64,000 bases of DNA from DASRJG01 sp032124015 (GTDB taxonomy: Bacteria; Acidobacteriota; Polarisedimenticolia; Polarisedimenticolales; DASRJG01), in NCBI GenBank assembly GCA_032124015.1, contig JAQBEH010000020.1, positions 14,546 to 78,545 on the forward strand, read 5' to 3'. Below the pieces are notes generated by a model, which had not been told where the DNA came from, did no database searches, and saw only the letters and a program-made list of their open reading frames with translations. Each line of letters begins with the position of its first letter. Position 1 is the first letter of the stretch. Both the position numbers and the translations under genes were made by a program. Positions 42,115-51,846 of this stretch are shown here, piece by piece.

Positions 42115-42566
42115 AGGTTTTGCTCCAGCGCGTGTCCCGGGCGTCGGTGCGCGTCGACGGCGCGACCGTCTCGTCGATTGCGCGAGGACTCGTCGTGTTC
42201 CTCGGCATCGAGGAGGGCGACGACGTCGACGACGCCGTGTGGAACGCGGAAAAAACAGCCCAACTCAGGATCTTCCCCGACGCGGACGGACGGATGAACC
42301 TCGGCGTTGTGGATATCCGTGGCGACGTGCTCGTGGTATCGCAGTTCACACTAGCCGCCTCGACGCGGCGCGGGCGCCGGCCGTCGTTCGCATCCGCCGC
42401 CGAACCCGAGCTGGCGGAACGCCTGTACGAGCGCTTCGTCGCGGCGCTTCGGGACCGCGGCCTCATCGTCGCGACGGGGACGTTTCGCGCGATGATGGAG
42501 GTCGAACTGGTCAACGACGGCCCGGTCACCGTGCTTCTCGATCCGCGAGAGGCGACACCCCGGTGA
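42111..42566 (+). CDS. dtd: D-aminoacyl-tRNA deacylase
   Basis: 151 residues from ATG 42111. DTD motifs: LLQRVSRASVRVDG at the N-terminus, SQFTLAASTRRGRRPSF, and NDGPVT with the Gly-cisPro element that selects D-aminoacyl esters. It recycles mischarged D-aa-tRNAs. Overlaps with both murJ and the downstream recombinase (GTGA) show tight coupling. Confidence 0.95.
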   Translation: MKVLLQRVSRASVRVDGATVSSIARGLVVFLGIEEGDDVDDAVWNAEKTAQLRIFPDADGRMNLGVVDIRGDVLVVSQFTLAASTRRGRRPSFASAAEPELAERLYERFVAALRDRGLIVATGTFRAMMEVELVNDGPVTVLLDPREATPR

Positions 42567-43480
42567 CCCCCAATCGGCGAACGGACGTCACCCCCCATCC
42601 GCCGGACGCCACGCTCGAAGCGTGGCTCGATCATCTGGCGGCCGAGCGAGGGCTCGCCCGAAACAGCGTGGCTGCGTACCGGCGTGACCTCCAGGCGCTC
42701 TCCCGCCAACTCACGGGGCGGGGCCTCTCCTCTTGCGGGCAGGACGATCTCCTCCTCGCGCTTCGCAAGATGCGCACCGCCGGTCGATCGCCTCGTTCGG
42801 TGGCGCGGTGGCTCGTCGCGGTGCGCGGGTTTTTCGGATGGCTCGCGCAGGAGGGGACGATCGACGAGAATCCCGCCGCCCGCCTCGAGCCTCCCAAGGT
42901 CTGGAAGACTCTCCCCAAGGTTCTTGACGGCTCCGACGTGGAACGACTGCTTTACGCCCCCGACCGCGCAAATCCGCGCGGCGCGCGCGACGCGGCGATG
43001 CTCGAGGTGCTTTACGCGACCGGACTGCGGGCGAGCGAACTGGTCGGGCTGCGACTCCGTGACCTGCGCCTCGACGCCGGATACCTCAGTTGCGTCGGCA
43101 AGGGGTCGAAAGAGCGGGTCGTCCCTCTGGGTGCCGAGGCGATTTCTGCCCTTTCGGCCTACCTCGCGTCGGGCCGCGAGGCACTTCTTTCGGGAAAGCG
43201 CTCGGATGCGGTTTTCGTCGGACGCGCCGGAGCGCCATTGAGCCGGCAGGGGTTCTGGAAGCTGATCAAGGCCCACGGGCGCCGGGCCGGGATACGAGCC
43301 TCGCTCTCCCCGCACGTCGTACGGCATTCGTTCGCGACGCATCTCCTCGAAAACGGCGCCGATTTGCGGGTGGTGCAGATGCTGCTGGGTCACGCCGACA
43401 TCTCGACCACGCAGATCTACACGCACGTGAATCGCGAGCGCCTCAAGAGGCTTTACCGCGACTTTCATCCGCGCGCTTGA
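42563..43480 (+). CDS. Tyrosine recombinase XerC/XerD family
   Basis: 305 residues, GTG start overlapping dtd. N-terminal core-binding domain (LEAWLDHLAAERGLARNSVAAY). The catalytic domain has Arg in TGLRASELVGL, Lys in GKGSKERVVPL, His-x-x-Arg in SPHVVRHSFATHLLENGAD, His in LGHADISTTQIY and the Tyr nucleophile in YTHV. Length and motifs match chromosomal dimer-resolving Xer proteins rather than phage integrases. XerC and XerD cannot be told apart here; no dif site was seen nearby. Confidence 0.9.
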   Translation: MTPNRRTDVTPHPPDATLEAWLDHLAAERGLARNSVAAYRRDLQALSRQLTGRGLSSCGQDDLLLALRKMRTAGRSPRSVARWLVAVRGFFGWLAQEGTIDENPAARLEPPKVWKTLPKVLDGSDVERLLYAPDRANPRGARDAAMLEVLYATGLRASELVGLRLRDLRLDAGYLSCVGKGSKERVVPLGAEAISALSAYLASGREALLSGKRSDAVFVGRAGAPLSRQGFWKLIKAHGRRAGIRASLSPHVVRHSFATHLLENGADLRVVQMLLGHADISTTQIYTHVNRERLKRLYRDFHPRA

Positions 43481-43512
43481 CACACGTCCTCGCGGTCGAC
43501 TATTTCTGAGGG

Positions 43513-44472
43513 GTGGACGAGGACGCTTTCGAAGAACCGATCCTGGAGCTCGAGCGTCGCGTCGAGTCGTTGTCCGGCATGGGCGACGACGTCGCGACGC
43601 AGCGCAAGCGCGAACAACTCGAGGTCGAGCTCCACGCAGCGCGGGAAAAGGTGTTCGCCTCCCTCACCCCCTGGCAGAAAACGCTCGTCGCCCGCCATCC
43701 TCGCCGCCCCTTCACGCTCGACTACGTGCGATACCTGGTGGAAGGGTTCGTCGAGATCCACGGCGATCGCCGCTACGCCGACGACCCGGCGATCGTCGCG
43801 GGCTTTGGTTCGTTTCGGGGGCGTCCCGTGCTCGTCATCGGGCATCAGAAGGGGCGGGACACGAAAGAGAAAATCGTCCGCAATTTCGGCATGCCGCGGC
43901 CCGAGGGCTATCGCAAGGCGCTGCGCGCGATGCGGCTCGCGGAGAAATTCCGTCGCCCCGTGCTCACGTTCATCGACACGCCCGGAGCCTATCCGGGGAT
44001 CGGCGCAGAGGAGCGGGGTCAAGCGGAAGCGATCGCCCTCAACCTCCGTGAGATGGCGCGCATCAAGGTTCCGATCCTGGTGACCGTCACCGGGGAAGGG
44101 GGGAGCGGGGGCGCGCTCGCCATCGGCGTGGGCGATCGGGTCAACATGCTCGAGTTCGCCGTGTACTCCGTGATCTCTCCGGAGGGTTGCGCCGCCATTC
44201 TCTGGCGCGATGGGTCCCGGTCGCGTGATGCGGCGCGCGCCATGAAGATGACGGCTCCCGATTTGTTGGCCTTGGACGTCGCCGATGAGATCGTCCCCGA
44301 GGTCGTCGGCGGCGCCCACGTCGATCCCGCCCGCCAGGCGGTCCTTCTGGGAGAAGTGCTCGAACGCCAGCTCACCGAACTCGAGCGCGCCTCCCCCGAG
44401 GCTCTGGTGGCCTCCCGGTACAGTCGTTTCAGACGCATCGGCCGTTTTGCCGCACCCCAGGTTCCCGGCTAG
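43513..44472 (+). CDS. accA: Acetyl-CoA carboxylase carboxyltransferase subunit alpha
   Basis: 319 residues from GTG 43513. The N-terminal helix (PILELERRVESL) and TLDYVRYLVEGFVEIHGDR, RNFGMPRPEGYRKALR, FIDTPGAYPGIGAEERGQ and GEGGSGGALAIGVG are all AccA signatures. With AccD (not in the window) it transfers carboxyl from biotin to acetyl-CoA, making malonyl-CoA for fatty-acid synthesis. Its stop shares CTAG with the convergent mazG. Confidence 0.96.
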   Translation: MDEDAFEEPILELERRVESLSGMGDDVATQRKREQLEVELHAAREKVFASLTPWQKTLVARHPRRPFTLDYVRYLVEGFVEIHGDRRYADDPAIVAGFGSFRGRPVLVIGHQKGRDTKEKIVRNFGMPRPEGYRKALRAMRLAEKFRRPVLTFIDTPGAYPGIGAEERGQAEAIALNLREMARIKVPILVTVTGEGGSGGALAIGVGDRVNMLEFAVYSVISPEGCAAILWRDGSRSRDAARAMKMTAPDLLALDVADEIVPEVVGGAHVDPARQAVLLGEVLERQLTELERASPEALVASRYSRFRRIGRFAAPQVPG

Positions 44473-45278
44473 CCCTGCTCCCGCGCTCGGTCGGCCTTGA
44501 CCTCGTTCCACAGACGGTCCATGAGCGCCAGCCCAGCGTCTTCGATCGGGATGCCGAGGCGTCGCAACTCATCCTCGACCCGGGTGAATCGGGTGTGGAA
44601 CTTCGCATTCGCGGCGGCCAACGCCTGGTCGGCATCGACGTCGAGCCGACGCGCCAGCATGGCCAGAGTGAACAGCGCGTCACCGATCTCCTCGCGGACG
44701 GCCTCGCGGTCGCCCGAGGCGACGGCGGCGCGCAGTTCGGCGGCCTCCTCGTCGAGCTTCGCGAGGACGTCCTTATCCTCGCGCCAATCGAAGCCGACCC
44801 GGGCCGCCTTCGTGCCCAGCCGCTGAGCCTTCACGAGAGGGGGGAGCGCCGGCGGGATCCCGGAGAGCACCGAGACGTCCGCGTCGAGCTTTCCAGCGTT
44901 CTGCTTTTCGGTCTTCTTGATCTCCTCCCAGCGCACCAAAACCTCCACCGAGCTGGTCGCTTTGTCCTCCCCGAAGACGTGCGGATGGCGGCGGACCATC
45001 TTGGCCGCGATCCCCTCGACCACGTCGCTCGCCGCAAAGGCGCGATCCTCCGTCGCCAGTCGAGCCAGAAAGACGATCTGAAACAGGAGGTCCCCCAGCT
45101 CCTCCCGGAGACCCGGGAGGTCCGCTCGGTCGAGAGCGTCGACCACTTCGTAACACTCCTCGATCAAATAGCCGCGCAACGTCGCGTAGGTTTGCTCCCG
45201 GTCCCAGGGGCAACCGCCGGGATCGCGCAGGCGGTCCATGATCGCCACGAGGTCTTCAAAACTGCGGAGGGAGGCCAT
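44469..45278 (-). CDS. mazG: Nucleoside triphosphate pyrophosphohydrolase MazG
   Basis: 269 residues from ATG 45278 (AAGGAGA upstream). Two MazG domains: DPGGCPWDREQTYATLRGYLIEE with EECYEVVDAL, then a second EEIGDALFTLAML region. It hydrolyses (d)NTPs to monophosphates and can lower ppGpp. The first ~25 residues of the longer in-frame extension are not conserved. Confidence 0.93.
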   Translation of the reverse strand: MASLRSFEDLVAIMDRLRDPGGCPWDREQTYATLRGYLIEECYEVVDALDRADLPGLREELGDLLFQIVFLARLATEDRAFAASDVVEGIAAKMVRRHPHVFGEDKATSSVEVLVRWEEIKKTEKQNAGKLDADVSVLSGIPPALPPLVKAQRLGTKAARVGFDWREDKDVLAKLDEEAAELRAAVASGDREAVREEIGDALFTLAMLARRLDVDADQALAAANAKFHTRFTRVEDELRRLGIPIEDAGLALMDRLWNEVKADRAREQG

Positions 45279-45366
45279 GGTCGGTCTCCTTGACTTGACT
45301 CGGAGCGGGTTACATCTTTCGCAAGCGGCCGGAGTCAGGGTGGCTTGCGGCACGCCGACTTTCGTT

Positions 45367-45396
45367 TTGATTACGCCGAAAGTCGAATGGTACCAT
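45367..45396 (+). promoter_or_regulatory. Possible promoter of the DUF1844 gene
   Basis: TTGATT (45367-45372), an 18-nt spacer and TACCAT (45391-45396). The -10 element is weak. Confidence 0.3.
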
Positions 45397-45442
45397 CGCG
45401 CTCACGCGCGGCGTCTTGTTGTCGCTGCGCGGGGAGGCGTGT

Positions 45443-45913
45443 ATGGCCGCGGGAGAGAATCCGGAGGAGACGGGACAGGACGAACAGACGCCCAGCATCA
45501 AGGTCACCGACAGGCGGCATTTCACGCTTGACGGGGAGCGTCGCACCGAAGTCGACGAAGATCCCGAATTGGCTACTCCCGTTGGAGTTCAGCCCATTCC
45601 GGGGGAAACGAGACCACCGGAGAGCGACACCCAGTTCGAGCACCGTCCGTTGGACGAGCCGGCGGGCGTGGATTTCACGATGTTGATCAACGCCATGGCG
45701 CAACCGGCGTTGCTCTACCTCGGTGAAATTCCACATCCGGCGACCGGGAAACCGACCTTGGACCTCGAGGGGGCACGCTTGCAGATCGACATGCTCGACC
45801 TGCTCCGCGTGAAATGCCGGGGCAATCTGACTCCCCAGGAAGACAACCTCCTGGAGAGTGTTCTGCACCAGCTCAGGATGCGATACGTCGCGCGGTCGGG
45901 AACGGCCGGCTAG
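45443..45913 (+). CDS. DUF1844 domain protein
   Basis: 156 residues from ATG 45443 (GGGGAGG upstream). The first ~85 residues are acidic, polar and probably disordered. The C-terminal half is a DUF1844 domain: DFTMLINAMAQPALLYLGEI, a conserved DLEGARLQIDMLDLLRVK, and LTPQEDNLLESVLHQLRMRY. Found across Acidobacteriota, deltaproteobacteria and Planctomycetes; function unknown. It starts a three-gene cluster ending in a DUF4388 fusion. Confidence 0.85.
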   Translation: MAAGENPEETGQDEQTPSIKVTDRRHFTLDGERRTEVDEDPELATPVGVQPIPGETRPPESDTQFEHRPLDEPAGVDFTMLINAMAQPALLYLGEIPHPATGKPTLDLEGARLQIDMLDLLRVKCRGNLTPQEDNLLESVLHQLRMRYVARSGTAG

Positions 45914-45987
45914 CGTTCGTCGAACCCGACCCTTCGGGCTCGCGTGAACGCCGGACGCCGGGCGCGCGAGAAGGAGTCGGGGCCCCA

Positions 45988-48024
45988 GTGAGCTGTCGAC
46001 CCGAACGAGCGTTCGCCGCGGTGTTGGTCGCGCTGATCTCCTGGGGCGCGACCCCCGTCGCTCGCGCGACGATCGACCACGGCGTGATCCGGCTCGCGCC
46101 CCCAACCGAGTCGGCTGAACAAGAATCCCCGATAGACCCCGAGCCCGGGCCGCGTTCGGACGCGCGCCGCGGTTTTGACGTGACGGCCTTCGACAGCCGG
46201 TTCGAGAGCCTCTGGTTCCAACGCAAGGTCTACCAGGCCGAGGGTCGGGACGAGGAGGTCGCCCGCCAGTCCGATTCGATCCGTGACTTCGTCAGCGAAG
46301 AGGGCGTGCGGCGCCTCGAAGTGCCGGCCGGCGCCCTCCTGATCGAATCCCGTGACTGGCTCCGCGAGGGCAGCTACGACAAAGCGCTGGCGTCGCTCAC
46401 GCTCGCCGAGACCCTCGATCCGGGGCGCCCCCAGATCACGCGAGCCCGGGCGCAGGTGCTCTGGGCGTCCGGATCCGGGGCGCTCGCTGCCGGTTCCGAG
46501 TGGTTGCGCGCGATGCGCGGCGCCGTCATGGCCGCGATTCGCGATCTGCATTTCGTGCACGGGTCCGCGCTCGTCGTCCTCGTCGCCGTTCTTTGCGGAA
46601 TCGCTCTGTTTTCCTTGCTCATGATGCTCCGCTACCAGGTGGTGCTCCGCCATGACGTCGAGGAGTGGTTGATTCGAAGCGACCGGGAGTCGTGGGCGAA
46701 AGCCGGCGGGTGGGCCGTGCTGCTGCTTCCATTCGTCCTCTGGGTCGGCGCCGGCTGGGTCGCGATCTACTGGATCGCCGCGATGTTCCGTTACATGAGG
46801 CGCGGCGAGCGCGCGCTGGCCGCGCTGCTGCTCGTCGCCACCGCTCTGGCGCTCCCGGCCTATCGTTTCGCCGTCGGGCTCTACGGACTCGCCGCCGACC
46901 CGACGATGCGGACGACGATCGCCGCGGGCAACGGGGGATACGATCCGGACCGGATCGTCGCGTTGCGCGAGTTGGTCGACACCCACCCCGACGATCCGAT
47001 GTATCGGTTCCTTCTCGCCGGGCTTTACAAGAACGGACGTTTTTTCGAGGACGCGTTTCTGGAGTACAGACGGGTCCTCGAAGAGGCGCCGTCGACCTAT
47101 CAGGCGCGGATCAACCTTGGAAACATCTACTTCACGATCGGCCAATACGGCGAGGCCATCTCGAACTACCGGCGGGCCTTGGACATCCGTCCGAACTCCG
47201 CCCTGGCGTACTACGACATGTACCTGGCGCAGTCAGACTCCTTCAAGCTCAAGGAAGCCACCGAGTCCCTCGCGTCCGCCCGCCGCCTCGACCCCGCCCA
47301 GACGACGGCTTGGCTCACATCGGACAGCCGAGAGGGCCGTGGCCCCAAGGCGATCGACGCCGTGATCGACTTCGACTCGATCTGGCGGGCGACGGTCGAG
47401 GGGCGAAGCCTCAGATCGTGGCTCGACGCCGAACCGGAACAGGGTCACTGGACCCCGGCGCTCGCGGGTCTCGCCAATATCACGAGCATCCTCGCTTTCA
47501 CGGGACTCCTCGCGTGCGGCGTGACCGTCGCGATGTTCCGCGGGAGCCACCCCGCACAGCGATGCACGCGCTGCGGCCAGCCCTTCTGCGCGCACTGCAA
47601 ATCCGCACGCGACGGCCCCGACTATTGCAGTCAATGCGTGCACCTGTTCGTGTTGGGAGACGGCCTCGCACCGGAAACCAAGAGCATGAAGCTGTACCAG
47701 ATCGAGCGGTATGACACGCGAAATCGGCGCGTGCGGCGCTTCGCCTCCGTCATCTTTCCGGGCGCGGCGCACCTTCTGACCGGTCGCGCGTGGCTCGGCT
47801 GCGGATTGCTGATGCTCTGGCTGCTCGCATGGATCGGCGGTTTCCCACAGGGTTTGACGCCCCTCGAGCGCCTGCTCGGCATGAGCGTTCACCTCGCGGG
47901 GCTCCGACCGGCGTCCATTCCGGATGTGTTCGGCCTCGACGCGGTGCTCTTGCTCGCCATTCCCTTGGGGATCGCGGTGTGGCTCGCCGGGAACGCCGGC
48001 CTCTCCCGGATGCGGAGGGTCTGA
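45988..48024 (+). CDS. TPR / multi-TM / zinc-ribbon membrane protein
   Basis: About 678 residues from GTG 45988 (AAGGAG upstream at ~11 nt). Order of parts: an N-terminal hydrophobic signal (AAVLVALISWG), a helical repeat region (GSYDKALASLTLAETLDPG), TMs near residues 190-215 and 245-300, then classical TPRs (FFEDAFLEYRRVLEEAPSTYQ, GEAISNYRRALDIRPNSA), a further TM near 505, a Cys-rich zinc ribbon (CTRCGQPFCAHCK...YCSQC), and two C-terminal TM segments (AWLGCGLLMLWLLAWIGG and LLLAIPLGIAVWLAG). Function unknown. It is the middle gene of the DUF1844/DUF4388 cluster. Confidence 0.75.
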   Translation: MSCRPERAFAAVLVALISWGATPVARATIDHGVIRLAPPTESAEQESPIDPEPGPRSDARRGFDVTAFDSRFESLWFQRKVYQAEGRDEEVARQSDSIRDFVSEEGVRRLEVPAGALLIESRDWLREGSYDKALASLTLAETLDPGRPQITRARAQVLWASGSGALAAGSEWLRAMRGAVMAAIRDLHFVHGSALVVLVAVLCGIALFSLLMMLRYQVVLRHDVEEWLIRSDRESWAKAGGWAVLLLPFVLWVGAGWVAIYWIAAMFRYMRRGERALAALLLVATALALPAYRFAVGLYGLAADPTMRTTIAAGNGGYDPDRIVALRELVDTHPDDPMYRFLLAGLYKNGRFFEDAFLEYRRVLEEAPSTYQARINLGNIYFTIGQYGEAISNYRRALDIRPNSALAYYDMYLAQSDSFKLKEATESLASARRLDPAQTTAWLTSDSREGRGPKAIDAVIDFDSIWRATVEGRSLRSWLDAEPEQGHWTPALAGLANITSILAFTGLLACGVTVAMFRGSHPAQRCTRCGQPFCAHCKSARDGPDYCSQCVHLFVLGDGLAPETKSMKLYQIERYDTRNRRVRRFASVIFPGAAHLLTGRAWLGCGLLMLWLLAWIGGFPQGLTPLERLLGMSVHLAGLRPASIPDVFGLDAVLLLAIPLGIAVWLAGNAGLSRMRRV

Positions 48025-48025
48025 G

Positions 48026-49300
48026 ATGGCCCTCGTGGGAACGATCAAGGACTTCGGGCTCGCCGACATCCTCCAGCTCATCGGCCTGCAACGGAAAACC
48101 GGGCTCCTCACGCTCGAACACGACACCGACACGGTTACGGTGAAGTTCCTCGAGGGAGCGGTCGTCGGCGCCGATACCAGCACACGAAATCTCGAGGACC
48201 TTCTGGGTTCCGTCCTCGTCCGCACAGGCCGGATCACGCAAGCGCAACTGCGAGAGACGCTCCAAATCCAAAAGACAACGATGCAGAGGCTCGGCTACAT
48301 TCTCGTCAAGCAGAACTTCATCTCGAGCACGGACCTCGAAGCAGCGCTCCGCGTCCAGGTGAGTCAAATCGTCTATCGCCTCTTCCGCTGGCGCGAAGGG
48401 AAGTACCGGTTCGTGCCGATGGATCTCATGGAGTACGACAACGAGCACTTCCAGCCGTTGTCGGCCGAGACGATTCTGATGGAAGGCGCCCGGATGATCG
48501 ATGAGTGGCCGATGCTCGAGCGACGCATCCCGTCAACGGAAGTGGTCTTCAAGAAGACCGCCTCGGGCGCGGCGCTCGATGTCCCGATCGCCTCCTTGCT
48601 CGACGCCGACATCGACTTCGGGTTCCAAGATGCCCCGGGGCCCGAGGAGAAGAAAGCGGGCGCGATCAGCATCTCTCCCGAGGAGCGCGACATCCTCCGC
48701 ATGGTGGACGGGTGCGCGACCGTCCGGGACATCGTGGACACGAGCGCGCTGGCCGAATTCGACGTGTACCGGCAGTTGGTCGAACTGCTCGCCCGCAATC
48801 TCATCGAGGTGGTCGTCGTCGAGGTGGCCGCGGAGGACGCCGCGCGGGGCCGCGATCGCTTGCGGTGGGCCTCCGCAGCGCTTCTTTCGCTCGTATTCGC
48901 CCTGGCTGCCCTCGGCATCGCGACTCTTGGCCTCAATCCGTTCACGCCATGGAGGCTGTCCGCACGTTCCCGCGAGACCGAGTTGCTGAAAACCTACGTC
49001 GGCCGGAACCGGCTCGAGCGCGTGGAGAAGTCGATCCAGGCCTACTACCTCGATCGCGGGTCGATGCCGAGGAACCTGGCAGCCCTCTCGTCGGAGGGTT
49101 TTCTCCCCAGGGAGGACACCGTTGATCCGTGGGGCCATCCCTACGCGTACCGTGTCGACCCCTCGGCCTACGAACTCGGCAGCCGATCTTCCGCGGACGC
49201 ACCCGGGGAAGACCTCGTGATCCGCCACCCCTACAGCGCCTCACAGCGGATGGTGCTCGAGGGGGGGGCCATCGACCGGGGACGCTCGATCCGCCCTTGA
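48026..49300 (+). CDS. DUF4388 protein with TM and pseudopilin-like C-terminus
   Basis: 424 residues from ATG 48026. The N-terminus is DUF4388 (ALVGTIKDFGLADILQLIGL, KTGLLTLEH, VKFLEGAVVGADT) with a helical extension. One TM lies near residues 275-305 (ASAALLSLVFALAALGIA). The ~110 residues after it resemble the globular part of type II secretion major pseudopilins (GspG): RLERVEKSIQAYYLDRGSMP, then DPWGHPYAYRVD. This cytoplasmic-sensor to periplasmic-pilin-like layout is unusual. The dnaK promoter overlaps its stop codon. Confidence 0.8.
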   Translation: MALVGTIKDFGLADILQLIGLQRKTGLLTLEHDTDTVTVKFLEGAVVGADTSTRNLEDLLGSVLVRTGRITQAQLRETLQIQKTTMQRLGYILVKQNFISSTDLEAALRVQVSQIVYRLFRWREGKYRFVPMDLMEYDNEHFQPLSAETILMEGARMIDEWPMLERRIPSTEVVFKKTASGAALDVPIASLLDADIDFGFQDAPGPEEKKAGAISISPEERDILRMVDGCATVRDIVDTSALAEFDVYRQLVELLARNLIEVVVVEVAAEDAARGRDRLRWASAALLSLVFALAALGIATLGLNPFTPWRLSARSRETELLKTYVGRNRLERVEKSIQAYYLDRGSMPRNLAALSSEGFLPREDTVDPWGHPYAYRVDPSAYELGSRSSADAPGEDLVIRHPYSASQRMVLEGGAIDRGRSIRP

Positions 49301-49325
49301 CAGCCCGTAACGGGGGTCCTAAAAA
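49297..49325 (+). promoter_or_regulatory. Promoter of dnaK
   Basis: TTGACA (49297-49302), a 17-nt spacer and TAAAAA (49320-49325). The -35 overlaps the stop codon of the upstream gene. No CIRCE element is seen. Confidence 0.6.
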
Positions 49326-49355
49326 GCCGTCCGTTCGCGATGAGGGGGGCTCCAA

Positions 49356-49370
49356 CCCTCCGCGGGAGGG
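49356..49370 (+). promoter_or_regulatory. Hairpin sequestering the dnaK ribosome-binding site
   Basis: CCCTCC (49356-49361) pairs perfectly with GGAGGG (49365-49370), which is the Shine-Dalgarno sequence 7 nt before the dnaK ATG. An upstream GAGGG (49342-49346) can compete for CCCTC, giving an alternative fold that frees the site. Candidate RNA thermometer or translational switch. Confidence 0.5.
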
Positions 49371-49377
49371 AGCGTCC

Positions 49378-51288
<1,911 letters not shown>

Positions 51289-51317
51289 GCCCCACGAGTC
51301 CCCGAGACTTGCTAGAC

Positions 51318-51347
51318 TCTTCCGGCGACTGGTGTGCGACCGGAGGA
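51318..51347 (+). promoter_or_regulatory. Hairpin sequestering the hsp20 ribosome-binding site
   Basis: 51318-51325 (TCTTCCGG) pairs with 51340-51347 (CCGGAGGA) over 8 bp including one U-G wobble, burying the Shine-Dalgarno GGAGG just before ATG 51354. This resembles small heat-shock RNA thermometers. A TAGACT at 51313-51318, if it were the promoter -10, would start the RNA too late to include the 5' arm. Confidence 0.5.
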
Positions 51348-51353
51348 TTTTCC

Positions 51354-51800
51354 ATGGCGCAAACGGACTCGGATCCGCTCAAAGATCTCGTCGGGATCCA
51401 GGAACGGATGAACAAGCTCTTCGAAAGCGCGCTCGCGCGCACCAACTTCGACGCGGAAGGCGGCGTGGGGGCGTGGACGCCGGTTGCCGACGTCGCCGAA
51501 GACGCGACGAATATCTTCTTCTCCCTGGAGCTACCCGGGCTGGTTCAGTCCGACATCGATGTGCGCCTCGAGGACGACGAACTCGTCGTCCGGGGAGAAA
51601 GGCAAATGGACCGCGGCGCGCCGGGAGAGCAGTTCCACCGCGTGGAGCGCTCCTACGGCAAGTTCGTTCGCCGCTTTCGTTTGCGTTCACACATCGACCC
51701 CGCGTCGGTCGCCGCGGCGTACCAGAATGGCGTCCTCGTCATCACGCTCGCCAAGAAAGACGACGCCGGCAAGAGCCCGATCCGTGTGGTCATCCGCTGA
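51354..51800 (+). CDS. Hsp20/alpha-crystallin small heat-shock protein
   Basis: 148 residues from ATG 51354 (CGGAGG upstream). Alpha-crystallin domain with VADVAEDATNIFFSLELPGLVQSDI and the C-terminal GVLVITLAKK plus an IRVVIR tail (I-x-V-type motif used for oligomerisation). ATP-independent holdase preventing aggregation. Located between dnaK and the sigma factor. Confidence 0.95.
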   Translation: MAQTDSDPLKDLVGIQERMNKLFESALARTNFDAEGGVGAWTPVADVAEDATNIFFSLELPGLVQSDIDVRLEDDELVVRGERQMDRGAPGEQFHRVERSYGKFVRRFRLRSHIDPASVAAAYQNGVLVITLAKKDDAGKSPIRVVIR

Positions 51801-51846
51801 GCGCGGGGGGCCACCTGTTATACTCACTCAGCGACCCGGGGAATTG

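Noticed and set aside
42563..43480. Phage integrase or integron recombinase
   Set aside because: Length, motifs and housekeeping neighbours (murJ, dtd, accA) fit a chromosomal Xer protein.
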